A DNA stretch of 63,008 nt from Frisingicoccus caecimuris (GCF_004340975.1 NZ_SLXA01000013.1:1-63008), one strand, 5' to 3'; counted from the first letter of the stretch, positions 27,708 through 36,231 are shown. Notes: generated by a model not told the origin, from the letters alone. Numbers and translations are program-made.

Positions 27708-29414
27708 ATGAAACATAAGAAAGCATGGATAATATCTTTAATCTTGATGTCCTTTGCAGTGTTGATGTTGACAGGATGTACAGGAAAAGATTCAAAGATT
27801 TCAAAAGCGGTTAAAGCTTATGAAACAGTGTCGGAGCAGACCGTTCAAATTGAAAAAAACTATTTAAGTGAGGATGGTTATATTAAATCTGATGATGTGG
27901 ATGGCGTATTATCGGAGGTCTATACCTGTGCGCAGACCTTATATGAGAATGGGATTATCACAGATTATGCCTATGAGACCGGGGATACTTGCGTCTATAT
28001 GAAAATCGATAACTGGCTTGGATTCGTCTACATGCCCCCGTTGAAGGATTCTTTATCCGGAGATTCCGACGTAAAAATCGAGATATATACAGTACAGCCA
28101 TATTCCACTGAATTTGCGGCCTACAGACTGTTTTTGGGATCCACTGCTTTTTTTAACAAAACTCCGGTCATGATCGCCAAATTGCTTCAGAAAACATTCA
28201 GTGAAGAATGTGATTACAAAAACAATTATAATGATAATGAAATTTCTGTTGAAATGCTTTTGGATTTTCCAAAGCGAAGTGTTGTTATGTGGGAAGGCCA
28301 TGGCGGATATAATGAAAGAGTAGGTTCTATTTTGGGCCTGGGGAATCAAAAACTGGATGAACAGACATTGGATGTTTATGATATATTTGTTGGACAGGAT
28401 GCACTTCTTATTGCTCAAGATGGACAATACTGTGTGACGTCGGCATTTTTTGAGAAAGTCGTTCCGGAAAATGCTTATGAAGGTTGTCTGTTCTATCTGA
28501 ATTCCTGTTCAAGTTTTGCAGATGAGCGGCTGGCACAGAGTATATGGGATAAGGGAGCCAGATGTGTTGTAGGAAATACAATGGAAACATGGATACCTTA
28601 TTCCACGACAATGATGTATCGCTTTTTTGAGGGATTTACAAAGCAAAATGACAGCGGAAGTTTCTATACAGTGTCAGAGGCGTTAAATTATGCCAAAGAA
28701 AAGGAAGGAAAAATTGACCCCTTATATGGCAGCAGCGTGGAAGCAGCGTATAGAGATGACTTTACATTTCTGGATATGTTATCTGAAATGCCGAATGAGA
28801 CAGACAATGCGTCTGCACTGAGTAATGAGCAGTTAAAACGTGTTTGTGAACAGCTTGGTGTACCGGACGAATTAAACGTGGAGATTTCACAGGATCCTCC
28901 GGTTTACTGGGAAGCCGGAGAATGCTGGACAATTTATGTGACTGTTTACCATGCTGGAGCAATGGTAGCAGCTGCCAATGTAGATTTGGACACAGCTGAG
29001 CCGGTAAAAGATATCTGGCAGTATACTCCGGCTGAAAGCATTTCAGGGACGGCTGTGGGAATCGGCGAAACATGGATTCAGGAAGATGTCAACGATCCTT
29101 TAATGTTTGAGTTTCAGCAAGATGGGACTGTCTTTTATATGCCAACGGTGAGCCGTGAAGCTGAGTATACAACAAAATATAATATAGAAAATGATATTTT
29201 AACAATCCAGTTGGTTGAAATCGGGGCGACAGGTGTTGTTCCAGTTTCATATAAATTAAGCTATGATAATTCTGATGGAAATTACAGAGTTCGACTGGAG
29301 CTTATCAAGCCAGAAAAGGATGTGGATGTCAGCCGTCTGTATGGATGGGAATCTGTTATACCTGGATGGTATAGCCGTACAGGAAAGGGCATTCTGTCCA
29401 ATTCTGAAGAATAA
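27708..29414 (+). CDS. Lipoprotein with caspase/CHAT-like (clan CD) region
   Basis: The 568-residue protein has a lipoprotein signal with lipobox LTGC (Cys24), so it is probably anchored outside the membrane. The middle region contains VVMWEGHGGYNE with His198 and FYLNSCSSFADE with Cys267, followed by LAQSIWDKGARCVVGNT. This His-Gly/Cys arrangement and the alanine-glycine-rich strand after it are typical of clan CD peptidase folds (gingipain, caspase, CHAT). The C-terminal part (about 390-560) is beta-rich and unassigned. It lies 20 bp after ppk and is likely cotranscribed. The peptidase call is from motif recognition only. Confidence 0.6.
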   Translation: MKHKKAWIISLILMSFAVLMLTGCTGKDSKISKAVKAYETVSEQTVQIEKNYLSEDGYIKSDDVDGVLSEVYTCAQTLYENGIITDYAYETGDTCVYMKIDNWLGFVYMPPLKDSLSGDSDVKIEIYTVQPYSTEFAAYRLFLGSTAFFNKTPVMIAKLLQKTFSEECDYKNNYNDNEISVEMLLDFPKRSVVMWEGHGGYNERVGSILGLGNQKLDEQTLDVYDIFVGQDALLIAQDGQYCVTSAFFEKVVPENAYEGCLFYLNSCSSFADERLAQSIWDKGARCVVGNTMETWIPYSTTMMYRFFEGFTKQNDSGSFYTVSEALNYAKEKEGKIDPLYGSSVEAAYRDDFTFLDMLSEMPNETDNASALSNEQLKRVCEQLGVPDELNVEISQDPPVYWEAGECWTIYVTVYHAGAMVAAANVDLDTAEPVKDIWQYTPAESISGTAVGIGETWIQEDVNDPLMFEFQQDGTVFYMPTVSREAEYTTKYNIENDILTIQLVEIGATGVVPVSYKLSYDNSDGNYRVRLELIKPEKDVDVSRLYGWESVIPGWYSRTGKGILSNSEE

Positions 29415-29510
29415 GAAGTGTTATAGGGAGTTTTTATGTTGGGGGAGCGGTGGCAAGCCCGCCCTCCTCTGATATGCATTTTAATTTATTTTTCTTTTGT
29501 ATACTTCAGG

Positions 29511-29529
29511 CGCTTTTGAGCGTTTTTTT
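29511..29529 (+). terminator. Short hairpin with T run
   Basis: CGCT (29511-29514) pairs with AGCG (29519-29522) and is followed by seven T residues. The stem is short, but it is suitably placed about 95 bp after the lipoprotein gene. The 142-bp gap from 29415 to 29556 otherwise shows only GC-rich partial inverted repeats. Confidence 0.4.
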
Positions 29530-29556
29530 CATATTTTATGCGTTTTGAGGCATTTT

Positions 29557-29994
29557 TCAGGCACTTTTTCCTTCAAGCACCTCAACTCTTTTTGTCAGGT
29601 TCTGGACGCTTTCAATGACTAATCGTAAATTATCGTTCTCCAGTTTTGCAATCTGATAATACTGGTTTAAATTATCCACATTTTTTTGAATCTTGTCTAT
29701 TTTGTTTTCTAAAATGGTTCGTGTCCGTTCCATTTCTTCTAAAAGCAGATTTTCCGAATCCCTGATTTTTACATCCATGGTGTTGATCATTCTGTTTTCT
29801 AATTTCTCGATTTTTGTCTCCATAGTGTTGACCATTCTGTTTTCGAGACTTTCGAGTTTCTGGTCCATTCTGTTTTCAAGATGTTCAAGTTTTTCATCCA
29901 TGGTGCCGATCAATTCTGTCTTAAAACCAGAAAATTTGTCATCTAAAACTTCATTCATTAAAGATTTTAACGTCTGTATACTTTGGTTATCCAA
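29557..29994 (-). CDS. Coiled-coil protein with repeated LENRM units
   Basis: The 145-residue protein is almost wholly a predicted coiled coil. It contains three copies of LENRM (at about residues 38, 49 and 68) within related segments and ends in a KRVEVLEGK leucine-zipper-like tail. No signal peptide or enzyme motif is seen. The start is a TTG at 29994 preceded by AGGAGG with 8-bp spacing. Related short coiled-coil proteins occur in many clostridia without known function. It has its own minus-strand promoter and faces away from the tRNA gene. Confidence 0.7.
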   Translation of the reverse strand: MDNQSIQTLKSLMNEVLDDKFSGFKTELIGTMDEKLEHLENRMDQKLESLENRMVNTMETKIEKLENRMINTMDVKIRDSENLLLEEMERTRTILENKIDKIQKNVDNLNQYYQIAKLENDNLRLVIESVQNLTKRVEVLEGKSA

Positions 29995-30056
29995 TAGGCA
30001 TTCCTCCTGAAGTAATGATATGTATTGTCAGAACCTTGCCATTTCCAACTGATTTA

Positions 30057-30085
30057 ATTATAGTCTATTTGAATGAAAAAGTGAA
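30057..30085 (-). promoter_or_regulatory. Promoter of the coiled-coil protein gene
   Basis: On the minus strand, TTCACT (complement of 30080-30085) and a perfect TATAAT (complement of 30057-30062) are separated by 17 bp, about 62 bp before the TTG start codon. Confidence 0.5.
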
Positions 30086-30130
30086 TTGTATCTTTGATGA
30101 AAAAAAGTTTCAAAAAAATCACAAAATCTG

Positions 30131-30159
30131 TTGACAAAGTAAATATTCTGTTGTATACT
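30131..30159 (+). promoter_or_regulatory. tRNA-Gly promoter
   Basis: TTGACA (30131-30136), exactly 17 bp, then TATACT (30154-30159). The tRNA begins 28 bp after the -10 box, leaving a short 5' leader for RNase P removal. Confidence 0.85.
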
Positions 30160-30187
30160 CATACTTGCCTTTGAGATGAGGCAGTAA

Positions 30188-30259
30188 GCGCGAGTGGCTC
30201 AGTGGTGGAGTATCGCCTTGCCAAGGCGAGGGTCGCGGGTTCGAATCCCGTCTCGCGCT
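30188..30259 (+). tRNA. tRNA-Gly (anticodon GCC)
   Basis: The 72-nt sequence folds as a cloverleaf: acceptor stem GCGCGAG/CTCGCGC, anticodon stem TCGCC/GGCGA around the loop TTGCCAA (anticodon GCC), and T arm GCGGG-TTCGAAT-CCCGT. The discriminator base is T and no CCA is encoded. It stands as a single tRNA with its own strong promoter and terminator. Confidence 0.97.
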
Positions 30260-30263
30260 CTGG

Positions 30264-30293
30264 AAGAACCCGATAAATTATCGGGTTCTTTTT
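30264..30293 (+). terminator. Terminator after tRNA-Gly
   Basis: AAGAACCCGATAA pairs with TTATCGGGTTCTT around a minimal A/T loop, followed by further T residues. It begins five bases after the tRNA end. Confidence 0.9.
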
Positions 30294-30394
30294 GTTTTCC
30301 GGGATTATAGAATATTTCGGAATATGACGTGCGTTTGGAATGCCTGTTTTCGAAAAGTACAGGCGTTTATAAAATTTGGAAAGGTGGGAAAAAA

Positions 30395-30688
30395 ATGATC
30401 AAGCACATCGTATGTTTTAAACTGAAGGATAACAGTGACGAGAACAAAAAGGAAACAAAGGAAATTCTTATGTCCATGAAGGATAAGGTGCCAATGGTAC
30501 GGGATATTCAGGTCGGTGTGGATTTCTTAAAATCGCCGCGCTCTTATGATATTATTCTTCAGGTAGAGTTGGATGACAGAGATACTCTTGATGCTTATCA
30601 GGAAGATCCATATCATGCAGGTGTTGTTAAGAAGCATATGCATGAAGTGATGGAGTCCAGCATAGCTATTGATTATGATTTAGACTAG
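30395..30688 (+). CDS. Dabb-domain (stress-responsive alpha/beta barrel) protein
   Basis: The 97-residue protein starts with IKHIVCFKLKDNSDE and contains DIQVGVDFLKS, matching the Dabb ferredoxin-like fold (PF07876) that dimerises into a small barrel. Members range from stress proteins to cyclases, so the role here is open. The ATG at 30395 follows a weak AAGGTGGG site; an upstream in-frame ATG at 30329 would add 22 residues without family similarity. Confidence 0.8.
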   Translation: MIKHIVCFKLKDNSDENKKETKEILMSMKDKVPMVRDIQVGVDFLKSPRSYDIILQVELDDRDTLDAYQEDPYHAGVVKKHMHEVMESSIAIDYDLD

Positions 30689-30712
30689 ATTGAATAGGAT
30701 ACGGATGAGGAA

Positions 30713-30741
30713 AAGCCGGGGCGGGATACTCCGGCTTATTT
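30713..30741 (+). terminator. Hairpin terminator after the Dabb gene
   Basis: AAGCCGG (30713-30719) pairs with CCGGCTT (30731-30737) and is followed by ATTTTA. It lies between the Dabb gene and the TauE/SafE gene and may be a partial terminator, as the T run is short. Confidence 0.5.
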
Positions 30742-30753
30742 TACGGAGAAATT

Positions 30754-31530
30754 ATGGATACATTTACATTATCTTTACCTGTGCTCTGCATCATCTGCTT
30801 TTTTGTTTTTTTGGCAGGCTTTGTGGATGCAGCAGCCGGAGGTGGCGGACTGATTTCTCTTCCGGCCTACCTTGCTACGGGAATACCTGCTCATATGGCT
30901 TATGGGTGCAATAAGTTTTCGAGTGCCTGTGGAACGACGTTGGCTTCCCTGCGCTTTTTAAAAAATCGGGCTATGGATGTTCAGACAGCCCTATTGGCGG
31001 CGGCGGGTTCTTTCATTGGGTCAGGTGTGGCAGCGAGAATTGTTTTGACATTGGATGACCAGTTTTTAAAACGGATTGTCATTGTTTTTCTGCCGATCGC
31101 GGCAATTGTTATTTTTCTGAATCGAGGATATGGGGAAGAAAATTGCGCAGGTTGTCTTTCAAAAAAGAGGAAGGTAGTGCTGGCACTGCTGATTGGTCTT
31201 TTTATTGGTTTCTATGATGGGATGGTAGGGCCGGGAACAGGAACTTTTGCCATCATTGCCTTTTCAATTCTGATGAAGTATGATTTAAAAACGGCATCAG
31301 GAAATGCCAAAATTCTTAATTTGGCGTCTAACTATGCGTCGCTCATTACTTATGCAGTAAACGGAAATGTTCTCTGGATGGTCGCTGTGCCAGCCGCTGC
31401 CTGTAATGTTTTGGGCAGCTATTTTGGCTCTGGCATGGCATTGAAAAGGGGGGCGGCTTTTATACGTCCGATGATTTTTTGCGTTATGTTTCTTTTATTG
31501 ATTAAGATTGTATCCGATATTATTTTATGA
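30754..31530 (+). CDS. TauE/SafE (TSUP) family membrane exporter
   Basis: The 258-residue integral membrane protein has about eight hydrophobic segments and two repeats of the TSUP signature: GFVDAAAGGGGLISLPAYLATG near residue 23 and FYDGMVGPGTGTF near residue 153. The family exports sulfite, sulfonates or related organic anions. No sulfur-metabolism gene lies directly beside it. The start codon at 30754 has GGAG upstream overlapping the hairpin. Confidence 0.85.
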   Translation: MDTFTLSLPVLCIICFFVFLAGFVDAAAGGGGLISLPAYLATGIPAHMAYGCNKFSSACGTTLASLRFLKNRAMDVQTALLAAAGSFIGSGVAARIVLTLDDQFLKRIVIVFLPIAAIVIFLNRGYGEENCAGCLSKKRKVVLALLIGLFIGFYDGMVGPGTGTFAIIAFSILMKYDLKTASGNAKILNLASNYASLITYAVNGNVLWMVAVPAAACNVLGSYFGSGMALKRGAAFIRPMIFCVMFLLLIKIVSDIIL

Positions 31531-31574
31531 TAAAATGATAAAATGACTGAAAACCTTTGAAGGGAGATGTGAAC

Positions 31575-31748
31575 ATGAAGTTATCACAGAAGCAGATCAA
31601 TCATATTACCGCATGTATTCAGATGATTCTGTGCGGTATCATGGCAGCGTTTGCATTTGAACGGGAAATTCGTATCGGATACAAAGTGACCAATAAATTA
31701 AAAAAAAGGCGAATTAAAAAAGAGAAGAGAAAGGGAACAGCAGTATGA
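31575..31748 (+). CDS. Small membrane protein with basic tail
   Basis: The 57-residue protein has one hydrophobic segment (ITACIQMILCGIMAAFAF, about residues 11-28) and a very basic C-terminal tail (KLKKRRIKKEKRK). It follows an AGGGAGATG site and its end overlaps the next gene by 4 bp, which supports real translation. I do not recognise a family. The charge pattern suggests an N-out membrane protein with its tail in the cytoplasm. Confidence 0.6.
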   Translation: MKLSQKQINHITACIQMILCGIMAAFAFEREIRIGYKVTNKLKKRRIKKEKRKGTAV

Positions 31749-32254
31749 CAGATTCTTTGATTACCTGGTTTACCACTAATCTGAACGGTGTTGTATCCAA
31801 AGAGATGATTGTTTTTATTATCTCCATGGTGCCGATTTTGGAACTTCGTGGCGGTCTGGTTGCTGCCTCACTTTTGAAAATCCCGCTTTTTCAGGCCGTT
31901 GGTCTCTGCATTGCAGGTAATATTATTCCGGTACCGTTTATTTTGGCCTTTATCACGCCGATTTTTAACTGGATGAAGAAAACGCGGTGGCTCAAGCCAA
32001 AGATTGAAAAACTGGAAGCAAAATCCATGGGGAAAAGTGAACAGATTCAAAAGTATGAGTTTATTGGGTTGATGCTCTTTGTCGGAATTCCATTGCCGGG
32101 GACCGGCGCATGGACCGGTTCACTGATCGCCTCCTTGTTGGATATTAAATTTAAAAAGGCGCTTCCGGCGGTTATTCTTGGTATCTTTATGGCGACAATC
32201 ATTATGTGTATCATTACTTATTTTATTCCCTGGCTGGTAACCAATGTATTTTAA
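31745..32254 (+). CDS. Small multi-drug export-like membrane protein (COG2426)
   Basis: The 169-residue protein has four hydrophobic segments, the conserved PILELRGGLVAASLLKIP near residue 30, and VGIPLPGTGAWTGSLIA near residue 115. These match the COG2426 / PF06695 family named for small multidrug export, whose substrate is not established. Its start overlaps the small upstream gene. Confidence 0.8.
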   Translation: MTDSLITWFTTNLNGVVSKEMIVFIISMVPILELRGGLVAASLLKIPLFQAVGLCIAGNIIPVPFILAFITPIFNWMKKTRWLKPKIEKLEAKSMGKSEQIQKYEFIGLMLFVGIPLPGTGAWTGSLIASLLDIKFKKALPAVILGIFMATIIMCIITYFIPWLVTNVF

Positions 32255-32264
32255 AGTTTGTGAG

Positions 32265-32290
32265 TGCTCTGCCCGAAGGCAGAGCATTTC
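32265..32290 (+). terminator. Stable hairpin with CGAA loop
   Basis: TGCTCTGCC (32265-32273) pairs perfectly with GGCAGAGCA (32278-32286) around CGAA. Only a short T stretch follows, so it may stabilise the mRNA end or reduce read-through into the M50 gene. Confidence 0.55.
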
Positions 32291-32313
32291 TGGTATTATT
32301 AGGAAGTGATAAA

Positions 32314-32949
32314 ATGAATTATAATGATTTGATCTATAGTATTCCGGCAGCATTGCTGGCCATTGCCGGGCATGAGTTCGCCCATGGCTATGTCTCGTGG
32401 AAAATGGGGGATCCAACGCCGAAGGAGGATGGCCGGTTATCCCTGAATCCTTTTCACCATCTGGATGTGATGGGAACACTCTGCCTGATTTTGTTCCATT
32501 TCGGATGGGCCAAACCGGTGCGGATTAATTCGTGGTATTATAAAGATCGGAAAAAAGGGGTCTTTTGTACGGCATTGGCGGGACCGGCAGCAAACTTTAT
32601 TATGGCCTTTATTGGACTGTTTGGTATGGGACTGATTTACAAATTTGCGGCGGGCCGCGCTGGAAACCTGCTTGTCTACCTGTTTCATCTGCTCAATTAT
32701 TTTGCAGTGTTAAATATCGGTCTGGGCGTTTTTAATTTGATTCCGATTCCGCCACTGGATGGTTCTAAGGTTTATGGAATTTTAGTGCATGATGATGAAA
32801 ATTATATGGAGAAACATGTCAACCGTTATGGCTATTTTGTGCTGGCTATTCTTGCAGTGACAGGTATCTTATCAATCCCGATGAGTCTGGCTCAGAACGC
32901 GGTGGTTCGCTTTATGTACGGGATCGTCCGGTTGATATTGAGATTTTAA
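32314..32949 (+). CDS. Site-2 protease family (M50) membrane metalloprotease
   Basis: The 211-residue membrane protein has the zinc motif HEFAH (His20, Glu21, His24) in the first helix, a GPAANF motif in the central helix, and the second metal motif NLIPIPPLDGSKV near residue 145. These are the hallmarks of intramembrane M50 proteases without PDZ domains. Its targets are unknown; some relatives cleave anti-sigma factors or signal peptides. The ATG at 32314 gives the usual short N-terminus before the HExxH helix. Confidence 0.85.
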   Translation: MNYNDLIYSIPAALLAIAGHEFAHGYVSWKMGDPTPKEDGRLSLNPFHHLDVMGTLCLILFHFGWAKPVRINSWYYKDRKKGVFCTALAGPAANFIMAFIGLFGMGLIYKFAAGRAGNLLVYLFHLLNYFAVLNIGLGVFNLIPIPPLDGSKVYGILVHDDENYMEKHVNRYGYFVLAILAVTGILSIPMSLAQNAVVRFMYGIVRLILRF

Positions 32950-33067
32950 TCGGATGGAAACGGGTGCGGTGCGGAATATTTGTACCGGACGTCGCCAGCA
33001 GATATATGGGCATCTAATGTTTAAAACATCGGATGAATTGAATTAATAAGAGGACTTTTCGAGAATA

Positions 33068-33117
33068 TTGAATAAATTTCTTTCGTGTAATATAATTGTA
33101 CTTGAAAAAATACAATT
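33068..33117 (+). promoter_or_regulatory. RraA-GntR promoter with inverted repeat
   Basis: TTGAAT (33068-33073), 17 bp and TATAAT (33091-33096) form a good promoter. The inverted repeat AATTGTA (33094-33100) / TACAATT (33111-33117) overlaps the -10 and the start of transcription, a repression position. The GntR-type regulator two genes on is a likely binder. The rest of the 204-bp gap upstream shows nothing I can name. Confidence 0.6.
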
Positions 33118-33153
33118 TCACAAAAACGTCAGACAATATGAAGGAGGGTCATT

Positions 33154-33846
33154 ATGGGGAAAAACAGAGAAACAGCAATGGAATATGTGGAGAAATTTCA
33201 AAAGCTTATTGATGCTTTTGATTCTGTGACATGCGCGGCATGCGATTGTATGGGAAGAGTGAATGGCATGTATCCGACCATTCGTCCGGAAAGCAAACCA
33301 GTACGTATGGCCGGATGCGCATTAACGGCTAAAACGGTGGGCGGTGATATATCGGCAGTCATTTATGCCATCGAGAATGCACAAAAAGGAGATATTATTG
33401 TTGTTGACAGCCATGGGTATTTAAATTCCGCATATTGGGGGGAAAACCTTTGTCTTTCAGCAATTAATAAAGGTGTGGCTGCAGCTATTATGGAAGGGGC
33501 TTGCAGGGATATTGAAGAAATCAGAAAACTTGAATTTCCTATCTATTCTATAGGAACATGTTGTAATGTGGGGCAGATCAGTGGTTATGGAAGTATTAAA
33601 GTACCGATATCCTGTGGGGGCGTTCAGGTGAATACATACGATGTGATTTTAATAGATGGAAACGGTATTGCAGTTGTTCCATATGATGAGCTTGAAAATG
33701 TTTATCAGAAAACAAAGCAGATGATGGAAACAGAGACAAATGTGTCTGATAAATTGAAAGCGGGAGAGACGATCGGACATCTGATCGATATTGAAAAATT
33801 GATGAAATCCACATTTAATTATCAGGAAAGAGCACTTGAGGAATAG
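33154..33846 (+). CDS. RraA / HMG-aldolase family protein
   Basis: The 230-residue protein belongs to the RraA-like family (PF03737). It shows the family's GDIIVVDSHG, the AYWGENL loop, and the metal-binding EGACRDI segment with Arg and Asp that binds the oxaloacetate-type substrate. Family members are class II aldolases for 4-hydroxy-4-methyl-2-oxoglutarate, oxaloacetate decarboxylases, or RNase E inhibitors. It is followed by a FadR-type GntR regulator 4 bp later, which favours a catabolic aldolase or decarboxylase over an RNase regulator. Substrate is not identifiable. Confidence 0.8.
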   Translation: MGKNRETAMEYVEKFQKLIDAFDSVTCAACDCMGRVNGMYPTIRPESKPVRMAGCALTAKTVGGDISAVIYAIENAQKGDIIVVDSHGYLNSAYWGENLCLSAINKGVAAAIMEGACRDIEEIRKLEFPIYSIGTCCNVGQISGYGSIKVPISCGGVQVNTYDVILIDGNGIAVVPYDELENVYQKTKQMMETETNVSDKLKAGETIGHLIDIEKLMKSTFNYQERALEE

Positions 33847-33850
33847 TGTA

Positions 33851-34519
33851 ATGAAATCTCTTGCAGAATGTATAGCTGATGACATCATGTCCATGATTAT
33901 CATAGAGGGTCGTTTTCATCCGGGTGAAAAAATATTAAATGAAAGTGATTTTGCAAAAGAACTTTTTGTCAGCCGGTCCACATTCAGAGAAGCTGTAAAG
34001 ATACTGTCTGAACGGGGCGTATTAATTGTCAGACATGGAAGTGGAATGTATGTCAGTAAGGATGTGCTTGAAAACAGAGAAAACAGATTTAAGAGGTATG
34101 AAAGTAAAATAGATGCCCTTGAGCTGAATGAGATACGCATGATGATTGAGCCTGAAACTGCATACTATGCGGCATTACGTGCATCAAATCATGAATTGAA
34201 GCGAATCGCTTATTATGGGCAACTTGTCGAAAATAAGATTGTGGCGGGCGTTACGGACCGGCGAACAGAAGAGATAAGGTTTCATCTTTCCATAGCGAGG
34301 GCGGCTCACAACAGTTTTATGGACCGATTGGCGCCGACCATATTCGACGCGATTGACAAGTCCAGAAATGTATTTAATCTGGAAGAAGTACGGCAGGGGA
34401 CGCTTCTCGACCACAGAATGATTATACAGTATTTAAATGAAAGAAATGCGGATTTTGCGAGGACAGCTATGCGAAGCCATATGTTAAGAGGTATACAGGC
34501 TTTGAAGATGGAACGATAA
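33851..34519 (+). CDS. GntR family regulator, FadR/FCD subfamily
   Basis: The 222-residue protein has an N-terminal winged helix (about residues 1-70; FAKELFVSRSTFREAVKILSERGVLIVRHGSGMYVS) and a C-terminal helical FCD domain (IRFHLSIARAAHNSFMDRL) that binds organic acids through a metal. The ATG at 33851 follows GAGG at the end of rraA. It probably senses the substrate of the neighbouring RraA-type enzyme and binds the inverted repeat at the shared promoter. Confidence 0.85.
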   Translation: MKSLAECIADDIMSMIIIEGRFHPGEKILNESDFAKELFVSRSTFREAVKILSERGVLIVRHGSGMYVSKDVLENRENRFKRYESKIDALELNEIRMMIEPETAYYAALRASNHELKRIAYYGQLVENKIVAGVTDRRTEEIRFHLSIARAAHNSFMDRLAPTIFDAIDKSRNVFNLEEVRQGTLLDHRMIIQYLNERNADFARTAMRSHMLRGIQALKMER

Positions 34520-34541
34520 AAAAGAAAAAATAGAAGTATAT

Positions 34542-34596
34542 CGGGTTTTCTGTTATCAAATTTGCGAGAGCAGAATGCCCGGTATTTTTATTTTTT
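34542..34596 (+). terminator. Terminator after the GntR gene
   Basis: CGGGTTTTCTG (34542-34552) pairs with CAGAATGCCCG (34571-34581) with one mismatch, and T-rich sequence follows to 34596. Confidence 0.55.
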
Positions 34597-34607
34597 AAAA
34601 ACTTCGG

Positions 34608-34635
34608 TTGATTAAGAACTTTTTATCGGTATAAT
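34608..34635 (+). promoter_or_regulatory. Promoter of the DEAD-box helicase gene
   Basis: TTGATT (34608-34613), 16 bp, TATAAT (34630-34635). About 85 nt of 5' leader follow before the start codon, including a direct repeat of AGAAAGAATT. Long leaders are common for cold-inducible helicases, but no specific element is visible. Confidence 0.55.
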
Positions 34636-34719
34636 ATAATAGATGTGTACAGGGAATGATGCAAGAGAAAATATTTCTGTATATCAGAAAGAATTAGAAA
34701 GAATTAGAAAGAGGAAAAA

Positions 34720-36162
34720 ATGGAAAAAATATTATTTGAAGCATTGGATATATCAGAAGAAATCAAGAGGGCCATCCGGGATATGGGCTTTGAGGAAGCA
34801 ACGCCGGTGCAGGGGCAGAGTATCGGGCCGATGATGGCGGGGAGAGACATGGTGGCTCAGGCGCCGACCGGAACCGGTAAGACCTGTGCCTTTGGTATTC
34901 CGCTGATTGAAGGGACGGATACTTCCGCAAGAAATGTACAGGCTTTAATTTTGTGCCCAACCCGGGAACTGGTCGTACAGACCACGGATGAGCTTATGAA
35001 GCTGACGAAATATAAACAGTCGATTCGAATTGTTCCGATTTACGGCGGACAGAATATTGAACGTCAGATCATGGCTTTGAAAAGAAAACCGCAGATCATT
35101 GTGGCGACGCCGGGCCGATTGATGGATCATATGCGGCGGCATACGATTCGTCTGGAAAACCTTCAGTATATGGTTCTGGATGAAGCGGATGAAATGTTGA
35201 ACATGGGATTTCGCGAAGATATTGATACGATTTTAAAATCCGTACCGGAAGAACGCCAGACGGTGTTGTTCTCGGCAACTATGTCCAGAGAAATTCTGTC
35301 GATCACCAAAAAATATCTCACTGATCCGGTCCGGGTGCAGATCACCAAGTCTCAGATTACGGTACCATCTATTCGGCAGTATTATCTGGAAGTGAGTCAG
35401 GAAAACAAAATAGATGTGCTGGCCCGCCTCATTGATATAAACAATTTTAAATTGTCCATGGTATTTTGCAATACAAAGCGCCGGGTGGATGAACTTACCC
35501 ACGAGATGATCGCGCGAGGCTATCAGGCAGAGGGACTTCATGGAGATATGAAGCAGTCCCAGAGAGACCGGGTTATGGAATCTTTTAAAAACGGACGGGC
35601 AGAAATTCTCATTGCCACCGATGTGGCCGCCCGTGGGCTTGATATTGAAAATGTGGAAGCGGTCTTTAATTTTGATCTTCCGGAAGATCTGGAATACTAT
35701 GTTCATCGTATCGGACGGACCGGAAGAGCCAACCGGGAGGGCGTTTCTTATTCCTTTGTCGGCCGTCGGGAGATGTACAAGCTCCGTGAAATTATGAACT
35801 ATACCCGGGCAAAAATTAAATATATGAAGATACCAAAGGCAGCGGATATTGCCCAGGTCCGTACGAAACAGATGATGAAGGAAATACTGAAAATTATGGA
35901 ACGGGAAAATCTGGACCGTTATGCCCGTGCTATTGAAAAGTTCATGGGAGAGGAGGAATTCCAGGATTATACGATTCTTGACGTGGCGGCGGCATTTTTA
36001 AGCCGGGAGATTCCTGCAGAAACCTTTAAAGAAATTGAGGAACGTCCAAGATTTCCTGAGGTGTTTAAAAAGAAAAAGGTCTATCCAGATCGAAGAGAAC
36101 GTTCGGGAAGACGAAGACGAACGGACAGGAAAGAAGTAAAAAGGGGAAAGGGAAGACGATAA
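34720..36162 (+). CDS. DEAD-box ATP-dependent RNA helicase
   Basis: The 480-residue protein has all core motifs: Q motif, APTGTGKT with Lys54, PTRELVVQ, VLDEADEML with Asp154, LFSATM, ARGLDIENVE and HRIGRTGR. After the two RecA domains (to about 375) comes a helical region and a strongly basic tail (RRRRTDRKEVKRGKGRR) that would bind RNA. It resembles the CshA/DeaD group active in ribosome assembly and mRNA decay. It has its own promoter. Confidence 0.92.
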   Translation: MEKILFEALDISEEIKRAIRDMGFEEATPVQGQSIGPMMAGRDMVAQAPTGTGKTCAFGIPLIEGTDTSARNVQALILCPTRELVVQTTDELMKLTKYKQSIRIVPIYGGQNIERQIMALKRKPQIIVATPGRLMDHMRRHTIRLENLQYMVLDEADEMLNMGFREDIDTILKSVPEERQTVLFSATMSREILSITKKYLTDPVRVQITKSQITVPSIRQYYLEVSQENKIDVLARLIDINNFKLSMVFCNTKRRVDELTHEMIARGYQAEGLHGDMKQSQRDRVMESFKNGRAEILIATDVAARGLDIENVEAVFNFDLPEDLEYYVHRIGRTGRANREGVSYSFVGRREMYKLREIMNYTRAKIKYMKIPKAADIAQVRTKQMMKEILKIMERENLDRYARAIEKFMGEEEFQDYTILDVAAAFLSREIPAETFKEIEERPRFPEVFKKKKVYPDRRERSGRRRRTDRKEVKRGKGRR

Positions 36163-36189
36163 ATACCCCTGTTAATTAAAAACCAAATA

Positions 36190-36198
36190 TGGTATACT
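36190..36198 (+). promoter_or_regulatory. Extended -10 of the pyrF operon promoter
   Basis: TGGTATACT forms an extended -10 with TATACT at 36193-36198. A weak -35 (TTAATT at 36172-36177) is spaced by 15 bp. The leader is only about 30 nt and shows no PyrR-type attenuator. Confidence 0.5.
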
Positions 36199-36231
36199 GT
36201 CTTAGAGTATAAATGAACGGGAGGATAAACC

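Noticed and set aside
29425-29472. GC-rich partial inverted repeat after the lipoprotein gene
   Set aside because: The arms pair only with several gaps and no T run follows; the better terminator signal is at 29511-29529.
36199-36231. PyrR-type attenuator before pyrF
   Set aside because: The roughly 30-nt leader has no antiterminator or terminator hairpin.
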